NCBI GenBank assembly: GCA_964600165.1
Contig: CAZRIP010000016.1
Coordinates: forward strand, 1-42,022
DNA from: CAZRIP01 sp964600165
GTDB lineage: Bacteria; Elusimicrobiota; Elusimicrobia; UBA1565; UBA9628
Reading direction: 5' to 3'
DNA: 42,022 bases
Part shown: positions 6,959 to 14,167 of the stretch, piece by piece
Layout: each line of letters starts with the position of its first letter
Numbering within the stretch: position 1 is the stretch's first letter
Program-made: the position numbers and the translations under genes
Notes under the pieces: model-generated
What the model was told of the DNA's origin: nothing
Database searches by the model: none
The model's input: the letters and a program-made list of their open reading frames with translations, nothing else

Positions 6959-7738
6959 ATGAGATATCTCGCTCTGCTCGTTTCGCTTACTTTCGTCTGC
7001 GCGCCCGCCCGCTCCCAGGACTGGGCCAAGAAGGCGCTCGAGAAGTCGCGCCGCCACGGCGAGTGGGTCAAGTTCCCGTCGTCCGCCGGCGAGATCTCGG
7101 CCTTCGTCGTGTATCCTGAGACCAAGGGCAAGGCCCCGGCCGTCGTCTTGATCCACGAGATCTTCGGCCTGACCGATTGGGCTCGCGATATGGCCGACCG
7201 CCTCGCGGCCGACGGCGTGATCGTGATCGCGCCCGATCTGCTGTCGGGCAAGGGCCCGTTCTCGGGCATAGACGACGCGCGCAAGGCGGTCGGCGAGCTC
7301 AGCCCGCAAACGGCCGACGCCATCCTGGACGCCTCCGCGGATTATGTGAAGAAGCTTCCGTCCGCGAACGGCAAGCTCGGCGTCATCGGCTTCTGCTGGG
7401 GCGGCGGGCAGTCGTTCCGCTTCGCGACGCGGCGTCCGGACCTCTCCGCGTCCTTCGTGTTTTACGGCACGCCGCCCGAGGATCCGACGGCCGCGAAGGC
7501 GCCGGTGTTCGGCTTCTACGGCGGCAACGACGCGCGCGTGACCTCGACCGTCGAGGACACCAAGAAGACGATGGCCGAGGCCAGCAAGAAGTACGAGGCC
7601 GTCGTCTACGACGGCGCCGGCCACGGCTTCATGCGCGGGGGCGAGGATCCAGCGGGGACGCAGGGCGACCGCGCGGCGAGGAAGAAAGCGCTCAAGCGCC
7701 TCGCGACGCTGCTCGAAAAAGACCTCGGCGCGCGCTAA
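6959..7738 (+). CDS. Secreted dienelactone hydrolase family protein
   Basis: 259 residues: a signal peptide (about 1-19, ending ARS) followed by a complete alpha/beta-hydrolase of the DLH family. The catalytic residues typical of this family are visible: Glu67 in HEIFG, nucleophile Cys146 in GFCWGGG, Asp191 in YGGNDARV and His222 in GAGHGFMR. DLH enzymes cleave lactones or esters, classically in chlorocatechol breakdown. No aromatic pathway genes are nearby and the protein is exported, so the substrate is more likely an ester outside the cytoplasm. The ATG at 6959 is chosen because it starts the signal peptide and lies 6 nt after TATGAT. Its stop interlocks with the convergent EamA-like gene. 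Confidence 0.9.
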   Translation: MRYLALLVSLTFVCAPARSQDWAKKALEKSRRHGEWVKFPSSAGEISAFVVYPETKGKAPAVVLIHEIFGLTDWARDMADRLAADGVIVIAPDLLSGKGPFSGIDDARKAVGELSPQTADAILDASADYVKKLPSANGKLGVIGFCWGGGQSFRFATRRPDLSASFVFYGTPPEDPTAAKAPVFGFYGGNDARVTSTVEDTKKTMAEASKKYEAVVYDGAGHGFMRGGEDPAGTQGDRAARKKALKRLATLLEKDLGAR

Positions 7739-8169
7739 CGCGGCGCGGCTTGCAGCGTGATGAGCCCGAGCCCGGCGAGGCTCACGGCCACGCCGATGAG
7801 CGCGGCGGCGCTCAGCCGCTCGTTAAAAAAAACGCGCCCGAGGGGCAGCAGCATGAGCGTGAGGCTGACCGTCACGACGAGCGAGGTCAGCCCGATGCGC
7901 CAGCCGGAGCGGTAGGCGAGCAGAAAGCCCGTCTCGATGACGATGACCGAAAGCCCGAGCGCGAAGCTCGTCCAAGAAAGCGCGCCGAGATCGGCGCGCA
8001 CGTCGCGCCCGCTCGTCAGAAAGTAGAGCAGCGCGCAGCCGAGCGACGCCGTGCCGAAGCTCACCGCGAGCGCGAGAAACGGATTCGCCTGCGCAGGCGT
8101 GAGCTTCTGGGCGCAGTGATAGAGCACGTTGCCGAGCACGGCGCAGACGACGGGCAGCCAGATCTTCAT
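7735..8169 (-). CDS. EamA/DMT-superfamily membrane protein, short form
   Basis: 144 residues with four to five hydrophobic segments and a Pro/Gly-spaced last helix pair (FFNERLSAAALIGVAVSLAG) of the type that ends an EamA repeat. This half-size form should act as a dimer, like other small DMT-superfamily members; the substrate is unknown. The ATG at 8169 lies 9 nt behind the CCA end of tRNA-Glu on the same strand, without a Shine-Dalgarno sequence or promoter of its own. It is therefore probably transcribed by read-through from the tRNA promoter, with tRNA processing exposing a very short leader. Its stop TAG overlaps the TAA of the convergent hydrolase gene. Confidence 0.8.
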   Translation of the reverse strand: MKIWLPVVCAVLGNVLYHCAQKLTPAQANPFLALAVSFGTASLGCALLYFLTSGRDVRADLGALSWTSFALGLSVIVIETGFLLAYRSGWRIGLTSLVVTVSLTLMLLPLGRVFFNERLSAAALIGVAVSLAGLGLITLQAAPR

Positions 8170-8178
8170 CGAGGAAAG

Positions 8179-8253
8179 TGGTGGCTCCAACGGGAATCGA
8201 ACCCGTGTTTCAGCCTTGAAAGGGCCGCGTCCTAGCCGTTAGACGATGGAGCC
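8179..8253 (-). tRNA. trnE: tRNA-Glu (anticodon TTC)
   Basis: The complete cloverleaf reads on the minus strand. It has acceptor GGCTCCA/TGGAGCC (8247-8253 with 8183-8189), anticodon loop CTTTCAA with TTC, T-loop GTTCGATTC, discriminator A (8182) and an encoded CCA (8179-8181). Confidence 0.97.
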
Positions 8254-8268
8254 GTAAATCGAAAACGT

Positions 8269-8340
8269 TGAGCCCGGTGGGATTCGAACCCACGACCCCA
8301 CGCTTAAAAGGCGCGTGCTCTACCCCTGAGCTACGGGCTC
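8269..8340 (-). tRNA. trnK: tRNA-Lys (anticodon TTT)
   Basis: The cloverleaf reads on the minus strand. It has acceptor GAGCCCG/CGGGCTC (8334-8340 with 8270-8276), D-arm GCTCAGGGGTAGAGC, anticodon loop CTTTTAA with TTT, T-loop GTTCGAATC and discriminator A (8269). CCA is not encoded, unlike the neighbouring tRNA-Glu 15 nt downstream. Confidence 0.97.
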
Positions 8341-8354
8341 GTGAACGACCGGAG

Positions 8355-8360
8355 ATTATA
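8355..8360 (-). promoter_or_regulatory. -10 element of the tRNA-Lys/tRNA-Glu/EamA unit
   Basis: A perfect TATAAT on the minus strand lies 14 nt upstream of tRNA-Lys. No convincing -35 is seen at 16-18 nt. Confidence 0.6.
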
Positions 8361-8415
8361 GCGGTTTTCGAGGCTTCGCAGATCTGAGCAGAATTGCGAA
8401 GTGTCCACCGGGCGT

Positions 8416-8865
8416 CTATCCTCCAAGAATCTTCTTCTTATCCGCGGGGGAGATGAGCTTGCTCTTGCGCACGATCTCGTCGATCTGCGCGACGATCGGA
8501 TCGGGTAAATCGGCGACGATGGCCGCTTCACCGTTCGCGACAAGGTCCTCGACGTCTTTGCGCGGGAACTCGTAGAGCTCGCGGCAGTTGATCGCGGTTT
8601 TAAGAGGGAGTTCGGCGATCGTCTTGGGCGCCAAGATCACGGCGTTCTCTTTAAAGACCGCGTTTTTCTCATAGGCCGCCATTTGAGAGGTCGTTATGAA
8701 AAACACGATCGGATCGGCGTTTTGCGGGTCGTTGCTGACGACAACGATGTACTTGGCCCTTATATTGCCGGTACCGCCAATGAATTCGATCGTGGCGCGA
8801 AGGATCGTCCCGCGTCTAACGCGTCGCGAGAAGAGCTTTCGGAGTTGGTCGGGTGGGAGTGACAC
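8416..8865 (-). CDS. Probable MazF/PemK-like toxin partner of the Panacea protein
   Basis: 149 residues. The N-terminal half has the order of a PemK/MazF barrel: RRGTILRATIEF, then AKYIVVVSND and PIVFFITTSQ, and ALKTAINCRELYEF-like strands near 90-103. In MazF-fold toxins the corresponding strands carry the RNA cleavage site. The C-terminal part is helical (VAQIDEIVRKSKLISPADKK). The assignment is by pattern and by context, because the gene directly follows a Panacea antitoxin gene with a 50-nt overlap, a usual toxin position. The GTG at 8865 is the longest start, and a later start would shorten the overlap. Codon use is less GC-rich than in neighbouring genes, suggesting acquisition. Confidence 0.6.
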   Translation of the reverse strand: MSLPPDQLRKLFSRRVRRGTILRATIEFIGGTGNIRAKYIVVVSNDPQNADPIVFFITTSQMAAYEKNAVFKENAVILAPKTIAELPLKTAINCRELYEFPRKDVEDLVANGEAAIVADLPDPIVAQIDEIVRKSKLISPADKKKILGG

Positions 8866-9454
8866 GAGAGAAGGCCGCTATGACCTCGGCCTTCTCGTCC
8901 TGCTCGGCCTCGGCAAGTTCTACCACGCCCTTGGTCGCCGCCTTGTCGTCTTTCGGGAAGAGGCGGTAATCAATCTCCCCGAGAGACTCCGTCTCCTTCC
9001 AGGCGGCATGCCGATGCGTGATGTTCACGAGCGAAGAGGCCTTAAGCTTTCCGTATTCCTTCGCGACCCATTCAAGGGTCTCGACGTCACTCTCGCTCAG
9101 AGAATCGCAGGAGGGGGCCTTGCCGAGCGAAATCAGAGGGTATTTATGCTTACGATCAACCTTGAAGTACTTGGCAAGCTCTTTGCCCTCGACCGCAGGA
9201 CGGATGTGAAGCATCACGTCCTCTTCGAGCTGGTCGATGAGTTCCTTGGAAACTGTCGGGACCGGCCCGAGTCCCATGCGGATATATCTGTCCCCGATGA
9301 CCGGCCGGCCGTAGACGTTGAAATGCCGTCGATCAGCCAAGTAGAGTAGCTTGACGATCTTGAGCTTCGTCATTGGGCCGCATCGCTCTAGCAGGATGCC
9401 GAGCGCGGCGACGAACTTGTCGAAATTGAATCGGAATTTCAAGGGAGGTCCCAC
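8816..9454 (-). CDS. Panacea-domain (SocA-like, DUF4065) antitoxin
   Basis: 212 residues. Panacea/SocA signatures are clear: TKLKIVKLLYLADRRH, then YGRPVIGDRYIRMGLGPVP, and a C-terminal helix region with SESDVETLEWVAKEYG. Panacea is known as a promiscuous antitoxin domain that neutralises many unrelated toxins. An upstream extension to 9568 is open but reads as non-coding. I choose GTG 9454 because TACACT ends 6 nt before it and the protein then begins directly with the domain. It overlaps the downstream toxin-like gene by 50 nt. Reduced GC and a position beside two tRNA genes fit a mobile toxin-antitoxin cassette. Confidence 0.82.
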   Translation of the reverse strand: MGPPLKFRFNFDKFVAALGILLERCGPMTKLKIVKLLYLADRRHFNVYGRPVIGDRYIRMGLGPVPTVSKELIDQLEEDVMLHIRPAVEGKELAKYFKVDRKHKYPLISLGKAPSCDSLSESDVETLEWVAKEYGKLKASSLVNITHRHAAWKETESLGEIDYRLFPKDDKAATKGVVELAEAEQDEKAEVIAAFSRVTPTRPTPKALLATR

Positions 9455-9460
9455 GCGACC

Positions 9461-9489
9461 AGTGTAGCCCCGGAACGTCGGAAATGCAA
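9461..9489 (-). promoter_or_regulatory. Leaderless promoter of the Panacea toxin-antitoxin operon
   Basis: On the minus strand: TTGCAT (9484-9489), a 17-nt spacer and TACACT (9461-9466), then 6 nt to the GTG at 9454. Between here and 9677 I see no gene or other clear signal. Confidence 0.6.
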
Positions 9490-9677
9490 TGTCGGCGCTG
9501 TTACGCCTGGGCGAGGTCGCGGCACTTCGGCAATGGTACATAATTGATAAGGGTTTGTCAGGTGTCACAAGTACTACGAGCGACCCTCCGAAAAAGTTCC
9601 ATGTTCAAGCGCGGGGAATAACGGCGCCGACGGGTTTTTAAGCCACACGCCGTCACGCGGCTTCAATGTCCGCGCGT

Positions 9678-9698
9678 TATACTGCCTTTGACAGGAGG
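9678..9698 (+). promoter_or_regulatory. -10 and Shine-Dalgarno of the DUF1328 gene
   Basis: TATACT (9678-9683) would start transcription near 9690, giving a leader of about 13 nt with a perfect AGGAGG (9693-9698) 4 nt before the ATG. It contrasts with the leaderless starts of most neighbours. Confidence 0.6.
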
Positions 9699-9702
9699 TT
9701 CT

Positions 9703-9894
9703 ATGCTGAGATGGGCTGCGGTGTTCTTGGTCATCGCCGTCGTCGCCGGAGTGCTCGGCTTGGGCGGCATCGCCGGAGCGGCGGCAGGCATCGCGAAGAC
9801 GCTGTTCATCATCTTCATCGCGCTCTTCGCGGTCTCGCTGATCGCGGGCTTGGTGACGGCCGACCGGCTGACGCATCGTCACCATCACCCGTGA
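9703..9894 (+). CDS. DUF1328/YtjA-type small membrane protein
   Basis: 63 residues with two membrane segments (about 4-27 and 32-52) and a His-rich end (THRHHHP). Sequence character and length match DUF1328 (YtjA), short inner-membrane peptides common in proteobacteria and often stress-induced, of unknown function. Its strong Shine-Dalgarno sequence suggests high expression. The last 80 nt overlap the 3' end of the convergent glycosyltransferase-like gene. Confidence 0.82.
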   Translation: MLRWAAVFLVIAVVAGVLGLGGIAGAAAGIAKTLFIIFIALFAVSLIAGLVTADRLTHRHHHP

Positions 9895-11404
9895 CGACGG
9901 GGCGCCAAAAGGCGAACCTCGGGCTCTGAAACGCGAACGCGAGGCGCGCCACGCCGAGGCGGCGCAATCCGCCGGCGGCTTTAGCCGCCGCCGCGCGGTC
10001 GTGGAGGGTCACGACCAGATCGGCGGCCGGCTCGACGGCGCGTACGTCCTCGAGCGGGGTCCAGCCGCCGCGGATCGCGGCGCGATCGCCTCCGAGAAGC
10101 CATGCCTTGTAATGCGGGTCGGCGTATAACGCGACGTTCGGGCTGATCCACCAATCTCTCGGGCCGGCGGAGCCGTCCGACGGCACGATCAGCCGTCCCT
10201 TCCAATCGCGGATCGCCGCGACGTCGGCGGCCGACGCGAAGTCGCCGTCGTGGATCATCGCCTCGAGCCGGCGCGCCCCGTAGGCCGACGCGGCGAGCAG
10301 CGGCACGAGCAGCGCGAGCGCGGCGCGGGACTTTCTCATCCGCTCGAGCGCGGCCGCGAGCAGCAGCACGTAGCCTAGGCCGAGATACCACTGATGGTAG
10401 TGATGCACCCAGCTCAGGTTGCGAAAGCAGACGACCCAGGCCAGCGCCGCTGCCGTCGTCATGAGCCCGAACGCCGGAAGCGGACGCTTCCAATAGTCGC
10501 GACTCGAGCGCCAAGCGGACCAGCCGAGCAGACCCGCGAGCGCGAGCGCGTTGGGCCAGGCGAAGTTGAGATCCAGGAAGCCGAGCTGACGCGACAGCCA
10601 CGCGCCGGCGCTCACGCCCTCGAGCCCCGCGCTCATCCGGTAGAGCGCCTGCCGCCTCGCGGCGTCCGCGTCGAAGCCGAGCTTACAGAGGATCCAGACG
10701 TTGATCAGGGCGCTCGCGGCGCCCGTCGCGGCGAGCCGGGTCAAATAGCTCCGGTCGCGTTTCGGGCGCGTCGTCCAGAGCCAAAGCCACAGGCCCGCGC
10801 CGATCGCGTAGACGCCCCACTCGGCCTGGAAGAGCAGGAAGAACGTCGCGGCGAGCGCGATGCGCGACGTTCTCCGGTCGTCGAGGCGCAGCGCGAGCAT
10901 GAAGTTGAGCAGCACGAGGAAAGTCGCCACGGTCTCGTGCTTCCACGCGTCTTGATAGTTGTAGAAGAGCGGCAGCAGGGCGTAGAGCAGGGCGCAGAGC
11001 CCCGCTGCTTCCGCTCCTATAAAAGGATATAGCAGGGCGACGAGCAGGACGGTCGAGCCCAACGAGAAGGCCAGAGAGAACGTCCGCGAGACCCATTCGG
11101 AGAACCCGAAAACCCGCGCGAACGCGCGAAACAGCGCCGCCGCCAGGACGGGGTGGTGCGCGTACTCGACGAGTCCGGTCTCGCGGCCCGCCGCGTCGTA
11201 GGAGTATCGCGCGAGGCCGAAGACCTTCCACGGGCTCTCGATCGAGCGATCGAGCGAGTGCAGCGCGCGCAGGGTCATCGCCGCGTCGTCGTTAGTCCAA
11301 TGCGCGCGGCCCTCGACGAAAGGGACTCCCAATCGCGGAAGACTGACGGCGACTTGAACGAGCAGGACGAGGCCGGCGTAGGCCGCCGCGCGGTTTCCCG
11401 TCAT
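9815..11404 (-). CDS. GT-C-type glycosyltransferase-like integral membrane protein
   Basis: 529 residues with about ten hydrophobic helices. The N-terminal loop WTNDDAAMTLRALHSLDRS carries the paired acidic residues seen after TM1 in GT39/ArnT-like GT-C enzymes, and EYAHHPVLAAALFRAFARVF resembles the HPP-type motif of the following loop. Such enzymes use polyprenyl-phosphate sugars on the outer face of the membrane. The C-terminal part (about 370-500) is soluble. The final 30 residues are Arg/Ser/Pro-rich and lie antisense to the DUF1328 gene, so they may be an unselected read-on. The donor and acceptor are unknown. Confidence 0.7.
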   Translation of the reverse strand: MTGNRAAAYAGLVLLVQVAVSLPRLGVPFVEGRAHWTNDDAAMTLRALHSLDRSIESPWKVFGLARYSYDAAGRETGLVEYAHHPVLAAALFRAFARVFGFSEWVSRTFSLAFSLGSTVLLVALLYPFIGAEAAGLCALLYALLPLFYNYQDAWKHETVATFLVLLNFMLALRLDDRRTSRIALAATFFLLFQAEWGVYAIGAGLWLWLWTTRPKRDRSYLTRLAATGAASALINVWILCKLGFDADAARRQALYRMSAGLEGVSAGAWLSRQLGFLDLNFAWPNALALAGLLGWSAWRSSRDYWKRPLPAFGLMTTAAALAWVVCFRNLSWVHHYHQWYLGLGYVLLLAAALERMRKSRAALALLVPLLAASAYGARRLEAMIHDGDFASAADVAAIRDWKGRLIVPSDGSAGPRDWWISPNVALYADPHYKAWLLGGDRAAIRGGWTPLEDVRAVEPAADLVVTLHDRAAAAKAAGGLRRLGVARLAFAFQSPRFAFWRPVVTGDGDDASAGRPSPSPRSARPRRAR

Positions 11405-11410
11405 GGGGCT

Positions 11411-11439
11411 ACGGTAGCTTTTCCGAGACGCCCCGGCAA
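11411..11439 (-). promoter_or_regulatory. Leaderless promoter of the 9815-11404 gene
   Basis: On the minus strand: TTGCCG (11434-11439), a 17-nt spacer and TACCGT (11411-11416), then 6 nt to the ATG at 11404. Confidence 0.45.
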
Positions 11440-11442
11440 AGG

Positions 11443-11448
11443 TATGAT
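11443..11448 (+). promoter_or_regulatory. -10 element (TATGAT) of the 11458 gene
   Basis: TATGAT ends 9 nt before the GTG at 11458. It overlaps the upstream side of the divergent promoter of the neighbouring gene, so the two could interfere. Confidence 0.45.
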
Positions 11449-11457
11449 CTGGCCGCC

Positions 11458-12795
11458 GTGAAGCGCTACCCGGCCGTAATGGTTTTTCTGGCGGCGTTGG
11501 CCGCCTACTTGTCGACGCGCCATTGGCACGGCGGCGACGACCTGCCGAGCATCCTGCTGCCGTTCGCGCTGCTGCGCCACGGCACGCTCGCGCTAGATCC
11601 GTTTATCGACGATTGGTTCCGCGGGCGCAACGCCTGGTTCACGATCGCCGTCGGCGCGCGGCACCTCTCGTGGATGCCGCCCGCGACGGGCCTGCTCGCG
11701 CTGCCCGTGTGCCTCGTCCCGGCGCTGCGCGGCGCGACGATCACGGTCGGGCTTCTCATGAGGCTGTCCAAGCTCAGCGGCGCGCTCATCACGGCGGCGT
11801 CGGTCGGCGTGCTCTGGAAAGCGCTGGAGCGGCGCTGCTCGCGGCAGTGGGCGTTTTGCTTGTGCGCGCTCTACGGTTTGGGCTCTTGGGCGTTCAGCGT
11901 GAGCGGACAGGCGCTGTGGCAGCACGGCCCCGCGTGCCTGACGCTCGCGCTCGGCCTGTGGGGGCTGGCCGAAGACGGGCCGAGATTCGACGCGCTCGCG
12001 GGCTTCGGCTTCGCGGCGTCGGCGGCCGTGCGTCCCGACGACGCGTTCTTTTTCGCGGCGGCGCTCGCTTACCTCCTTTATAAAGAGCGGCGCCGGCTGC
12101 CGCTGTTTCTCTCCGGGGCGCTCGCGCCGGCGGTACTCTCGGCCGCGTACTGGCTGCACTACACGGGACGCCTGCGTCCGCCCGAGCTCGGCGTCCAGGC
12201 CGCGAAGCTCGGCGGCCTCGATCCTAACGCCTTGCTCGCGCTGCTCGTCAGCCCGACGCGCGGGCTGCTGACCTTTTTTCCGGCCGCGGCGTTCGGCGCG
12301 TGGGGCGCTTGGAAGAAGCGCCGCGACGCCCTGCCGCCGTTGCTGCTCGCCGCGTGCGCGGCGCAGTGGGTCTTCTTCGCGTGCTACGACGGCTGGACCG
12401 GCGGCAACACGTTCGGAGCCCGCTATTTCGCCGCCGCGGCGCTGGTTCTGACATGGCTTTGCGCGGTCATCGAGCCCGAGGTCCGCGGCTCGCGCGCGTT
12501 GTTGAGTCTCTGGAGCCTCTGCGTCTCGTACTCCGCGGTCGTGCACGCTCTCGGCGCCTATCTGCCTTGGCCGGGGCCGCCGGACATCCCCGAGCAAAAG
12601 CTGGCGGCTTGGTCGTGGAGCTTGCATCCGCTCGCCGCCCTGCTGACGACGCCGCGCGCGCTGGGGGCGGCGTCTCTCCCCGCGCGCGCCGTCGCTTTCT
12701 CGGCCGCGCTCGCTCTCGCCGCCGGCGGGGGCGCGCTGCTGCGCCGCGGGCTAGGGCGAACCCCTGGCGGGGCTCGGGATTCGGGGCTACACTAG
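11458..12795 (+). CDS. Polytopic membrane protein, possibly GT-C related
   Basis: 445 residues with ten or more hydrophobic segments. The first loop contains STRHWHGGDDLPSILLPFAL, with a GGDD acidic pair where GT-C enzymes carry catalytic Asp, and the second loop has HLSWMPPATGLLALPV, similar to their P-rich motif. No family-level assignment is possible by eye. It is divergent from another GT-C-like gene, and the two may act on the same surface glycan. The GTG start is supported by the TATGAT just upstream. Confidence 0.7.
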   Translation: MKRYPAVMVFLAALAAYLSTRHWHGGDDLPSILLPFALLRHGTLALDPFIDDWFRGRNAWFTIAVGARHLSWMPPATGLLALPVCLVPALRGATITVGLLMRLSKLSGALITAASVGVLWKALERRCSRQWAFCLCALYGLGSWAFSVSGQALWQHGPACLTLALGLWGLAEDGPRFDALAGFGFAASAAVRPDDAFFFAAALAYLLYKERRRLPLFLSGALAPAVLSAAYWLHYTGRLRPPELGVQAAKLGGLDPNALLALLVSPTRGLLTFFPAAAFGAWGAWKKRRDALPPLLLAACAAQWVFFACYDGWTGGNTFGARYFAAAALVLTWLCAVIEPEVRGSRALLSLWSLCVSYSAVVHALGAYLPWPGPPDIPEQKLAAWSWSLHPLAALLTTPRALGAASLPARAVAFSAALALAAGGGALLRRGLGRTPGGARDSGLH

Positions 12796-12803
12796 GCATC
12801 AGG

Positions 12804-14153
12804 ATGAGACGCGCGCGGGCGGGGTGCACGCTGGCGGCCTGGTGGTGGGCCTGCGGGCTCGCTTACGGGCAGTGCACTTGCCTCGGGATCGCGGGCGACG
12901 CGAACGTCCCGATGTGCTCGGCGGCGGTCTGCCAGGCGCGCAACACCGGGACCATCCCGGCGAATCTTTCGAGTGAGTGCTCGGGCGGGGTTTGCGCGAA
13001 ACCCCCGGCTCCGCCGCCCGCTCCGACGACCGCGCCCACTCCAAAAGGAGCTTATGATCCGCCGCCGCCCGGCGGCGTGGCTCCTCCGCCCGGCGGCGGG
13101 GGCGCTCCGCCCGGCGGCGGGGGCGCTCCGCCCGGCGGCGGAGGCGCTCCGCCCGGCGGCGGAGGCGCTCCGCATGGCGGCGGGGGCGCTCCGCATGGCG
13201 GCGGGGGCGCTCCGCATGGCGGCGGAGGCGCTCCGCCCGCGGGAGGATCTTCCGGGAGCGCGCCGTCGTCTTCGGGGGGGTCGTCGTCGCCCGGCGCCGT
13301 CGCCGCCGTTCCCGGCGGCCCGGCGACGCCGCCCAGGCCCTCGGACCGCTCGGCCCGCATGGCGGCGGCGAGCGCGGCTTTGCCGGGGCAGCTCGAGAAT
13401 ATTTCCTACGCGGGCGGCGTCGCGGCGTCACCGCTGCCTCGTCCCGCGCCGGCCGCCGATTTCAAGTCCCCGGTGCTCGCCGGAGCGATCGCCGGCCCGA
13501 CCGGCTCGGCGTCGTCTGCGTTCGGCGCGACGGCTCGCGCGCTCGACACCAAGTTCAAGCTCAAGGACTTCGGCGGCGCGTTGAAAGACGCCGACCATCT
13601 GATCGACCTCGAGCCCGAGAATCACGAGGGCTACGCGCGCCGCGCGGAGGTCAACAACGCGCTGGCGAAGTATTCGGACGCCGAGCGCGACGCGTTGGAG
13701 GCCGTCAAGCGCGACCCCGCCGACGTCGCGGCGTGGAAGGCCCTGGCTCGGGCGCGGCTGGCGCAAGGCAAGGCCGCGCAGGCCAAGGACGCGGCGACCC
13801 TCGCCCTCGAGATCGATCCCAACGACGCCGAGGCGTATCTTCTTCGCGCCGATGCGGAGGACGTGCTCGGCGATCACGAGGCCGCGCGGCGCGACCGCGC
13901 CAAGGCGGCCGAGCTCGAGCTTCAGGCCAAGCCGAAGCTGCTCGAGCAATCGGAGACCGGAAGCAACGCATTCGGCGAGCGCCCGTCCTATTCTTTCCCT
14001 TTCGGGGCGGGGGCGCCTGACGGGAGGGTGCCTTGGGCGGCGGCCGGGCTGGCCGGCTTCTCGGCGCTGTCGGCCGCGCTCGGCTTCGCTTACTGGAAGA
14101 ACCGCCGCAAGCGCGGCCCCGTCGGAAGCATCGATCTGTCGAAACCAACGTGA
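12804..14153 (+). CDS. Repeat-rich, Cys-containing TPR protein of the cell surface
   Basis: 449 residues. A signal peptide (about 1-22, ending YGQ) is followed by a short domain with six Cys (CTCLG, MCSAAVC, SECSGGVC), then a Pro/Gly tract built of GGGGAPP and GGGGAPH heptads (about 94-145) and a Ser/Gly-rich stretch. A TPR region follows at about 247-375 (DFGGALKDADHLIDLEPENH, YSDAERDALEAVKRDPADV, EIDPNDAEAYLLRADAEDVL), and a single membrane helix at about 410-430 with a basic tail. The topology would place the Cys domain and TPRs outside the cytoplasm, tethered at the C-terminus. The ATG at 12804 is 10 nt after TACACT. The function is unknown; TPRs suggest assembly with partners, perhaps the secreted protein encoded next. 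Confidence 0.78.
   Translation: MRRARAGCTLAAWWWACGLAYGQCTCLGIAGDANVPMCSAAVCQARNTGTIPANLSSECSGGVCAKPPAPPPAPTTAPTPKGAYDPPPPGGVAPPPGGGGAPPGGGGAPPGGGGAPPGGGGAPHGGGGAPHGGGGAPHGGGGAPPAGGSSGSAPSSSGGSSSPGAVAAVPGGPATPPRPSDRSARMAAASAALPGQLENISYAGGVAASPLPRPAPAADFKSPVLAGAIAGPTGSASSAFGATARALDTKFKLKDFGGALKDADHLIDLEPENHEGYARRAEVNNALAKYSDAERDALEAVKRDPADVAAWKALARARLAQGKAAQAKDAATLALEIDPNDAEAYLLRADAEDVLGDHEAARRDRAKAAELELQAKPKLLEQSETGSNAFGERPSYSFPFGAGAPDGRVPWAAAGLAGFSALSAALGFAYWKNRRKRGPVGSIDLSKPT
13084..13240 (+). repeat. 21-bp in-frame tandem repeat, seven full copies
   Basis: The unit CTCCGCCCGGCGGCGGGGGC plus G recurs with period exactly 21 (starts at 13084, 13105, 13126, 13147, 13168, 13189, 13210, partial at 13231). 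Its protein products are GGGGAPP (first block) and GGGGAPH (second block, where CCG became CAT). Because it is in frame, copy-number changes would alter linker length without a frameshift. Confidence 0.9.
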
Positions 14154-14167
14154 CCAAGGAGAATCGC

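Noticed and set aside
8416..9489. Integrated mobile element using the tRNA genes as attachment site
   Set aside because: No integrase is present and no repeat of the tRNA 3' end is visible at the far side of the toxin-antitoxin pair; only the location and base composition hint at transfer.
9467..9677. Upstream extension of the Panacea gene to 9568
   Set aside because: The added residues do not look like part of the domain, and they would cover the well-placed TTGCAT-17-TACACT promoter.
13084..13240. Regular direct repeats resembling a repeat array (CRISPR-like)
   Set aside because: The 21-bp units are contiguous with no spacers, and they are in frame with a protein linker.
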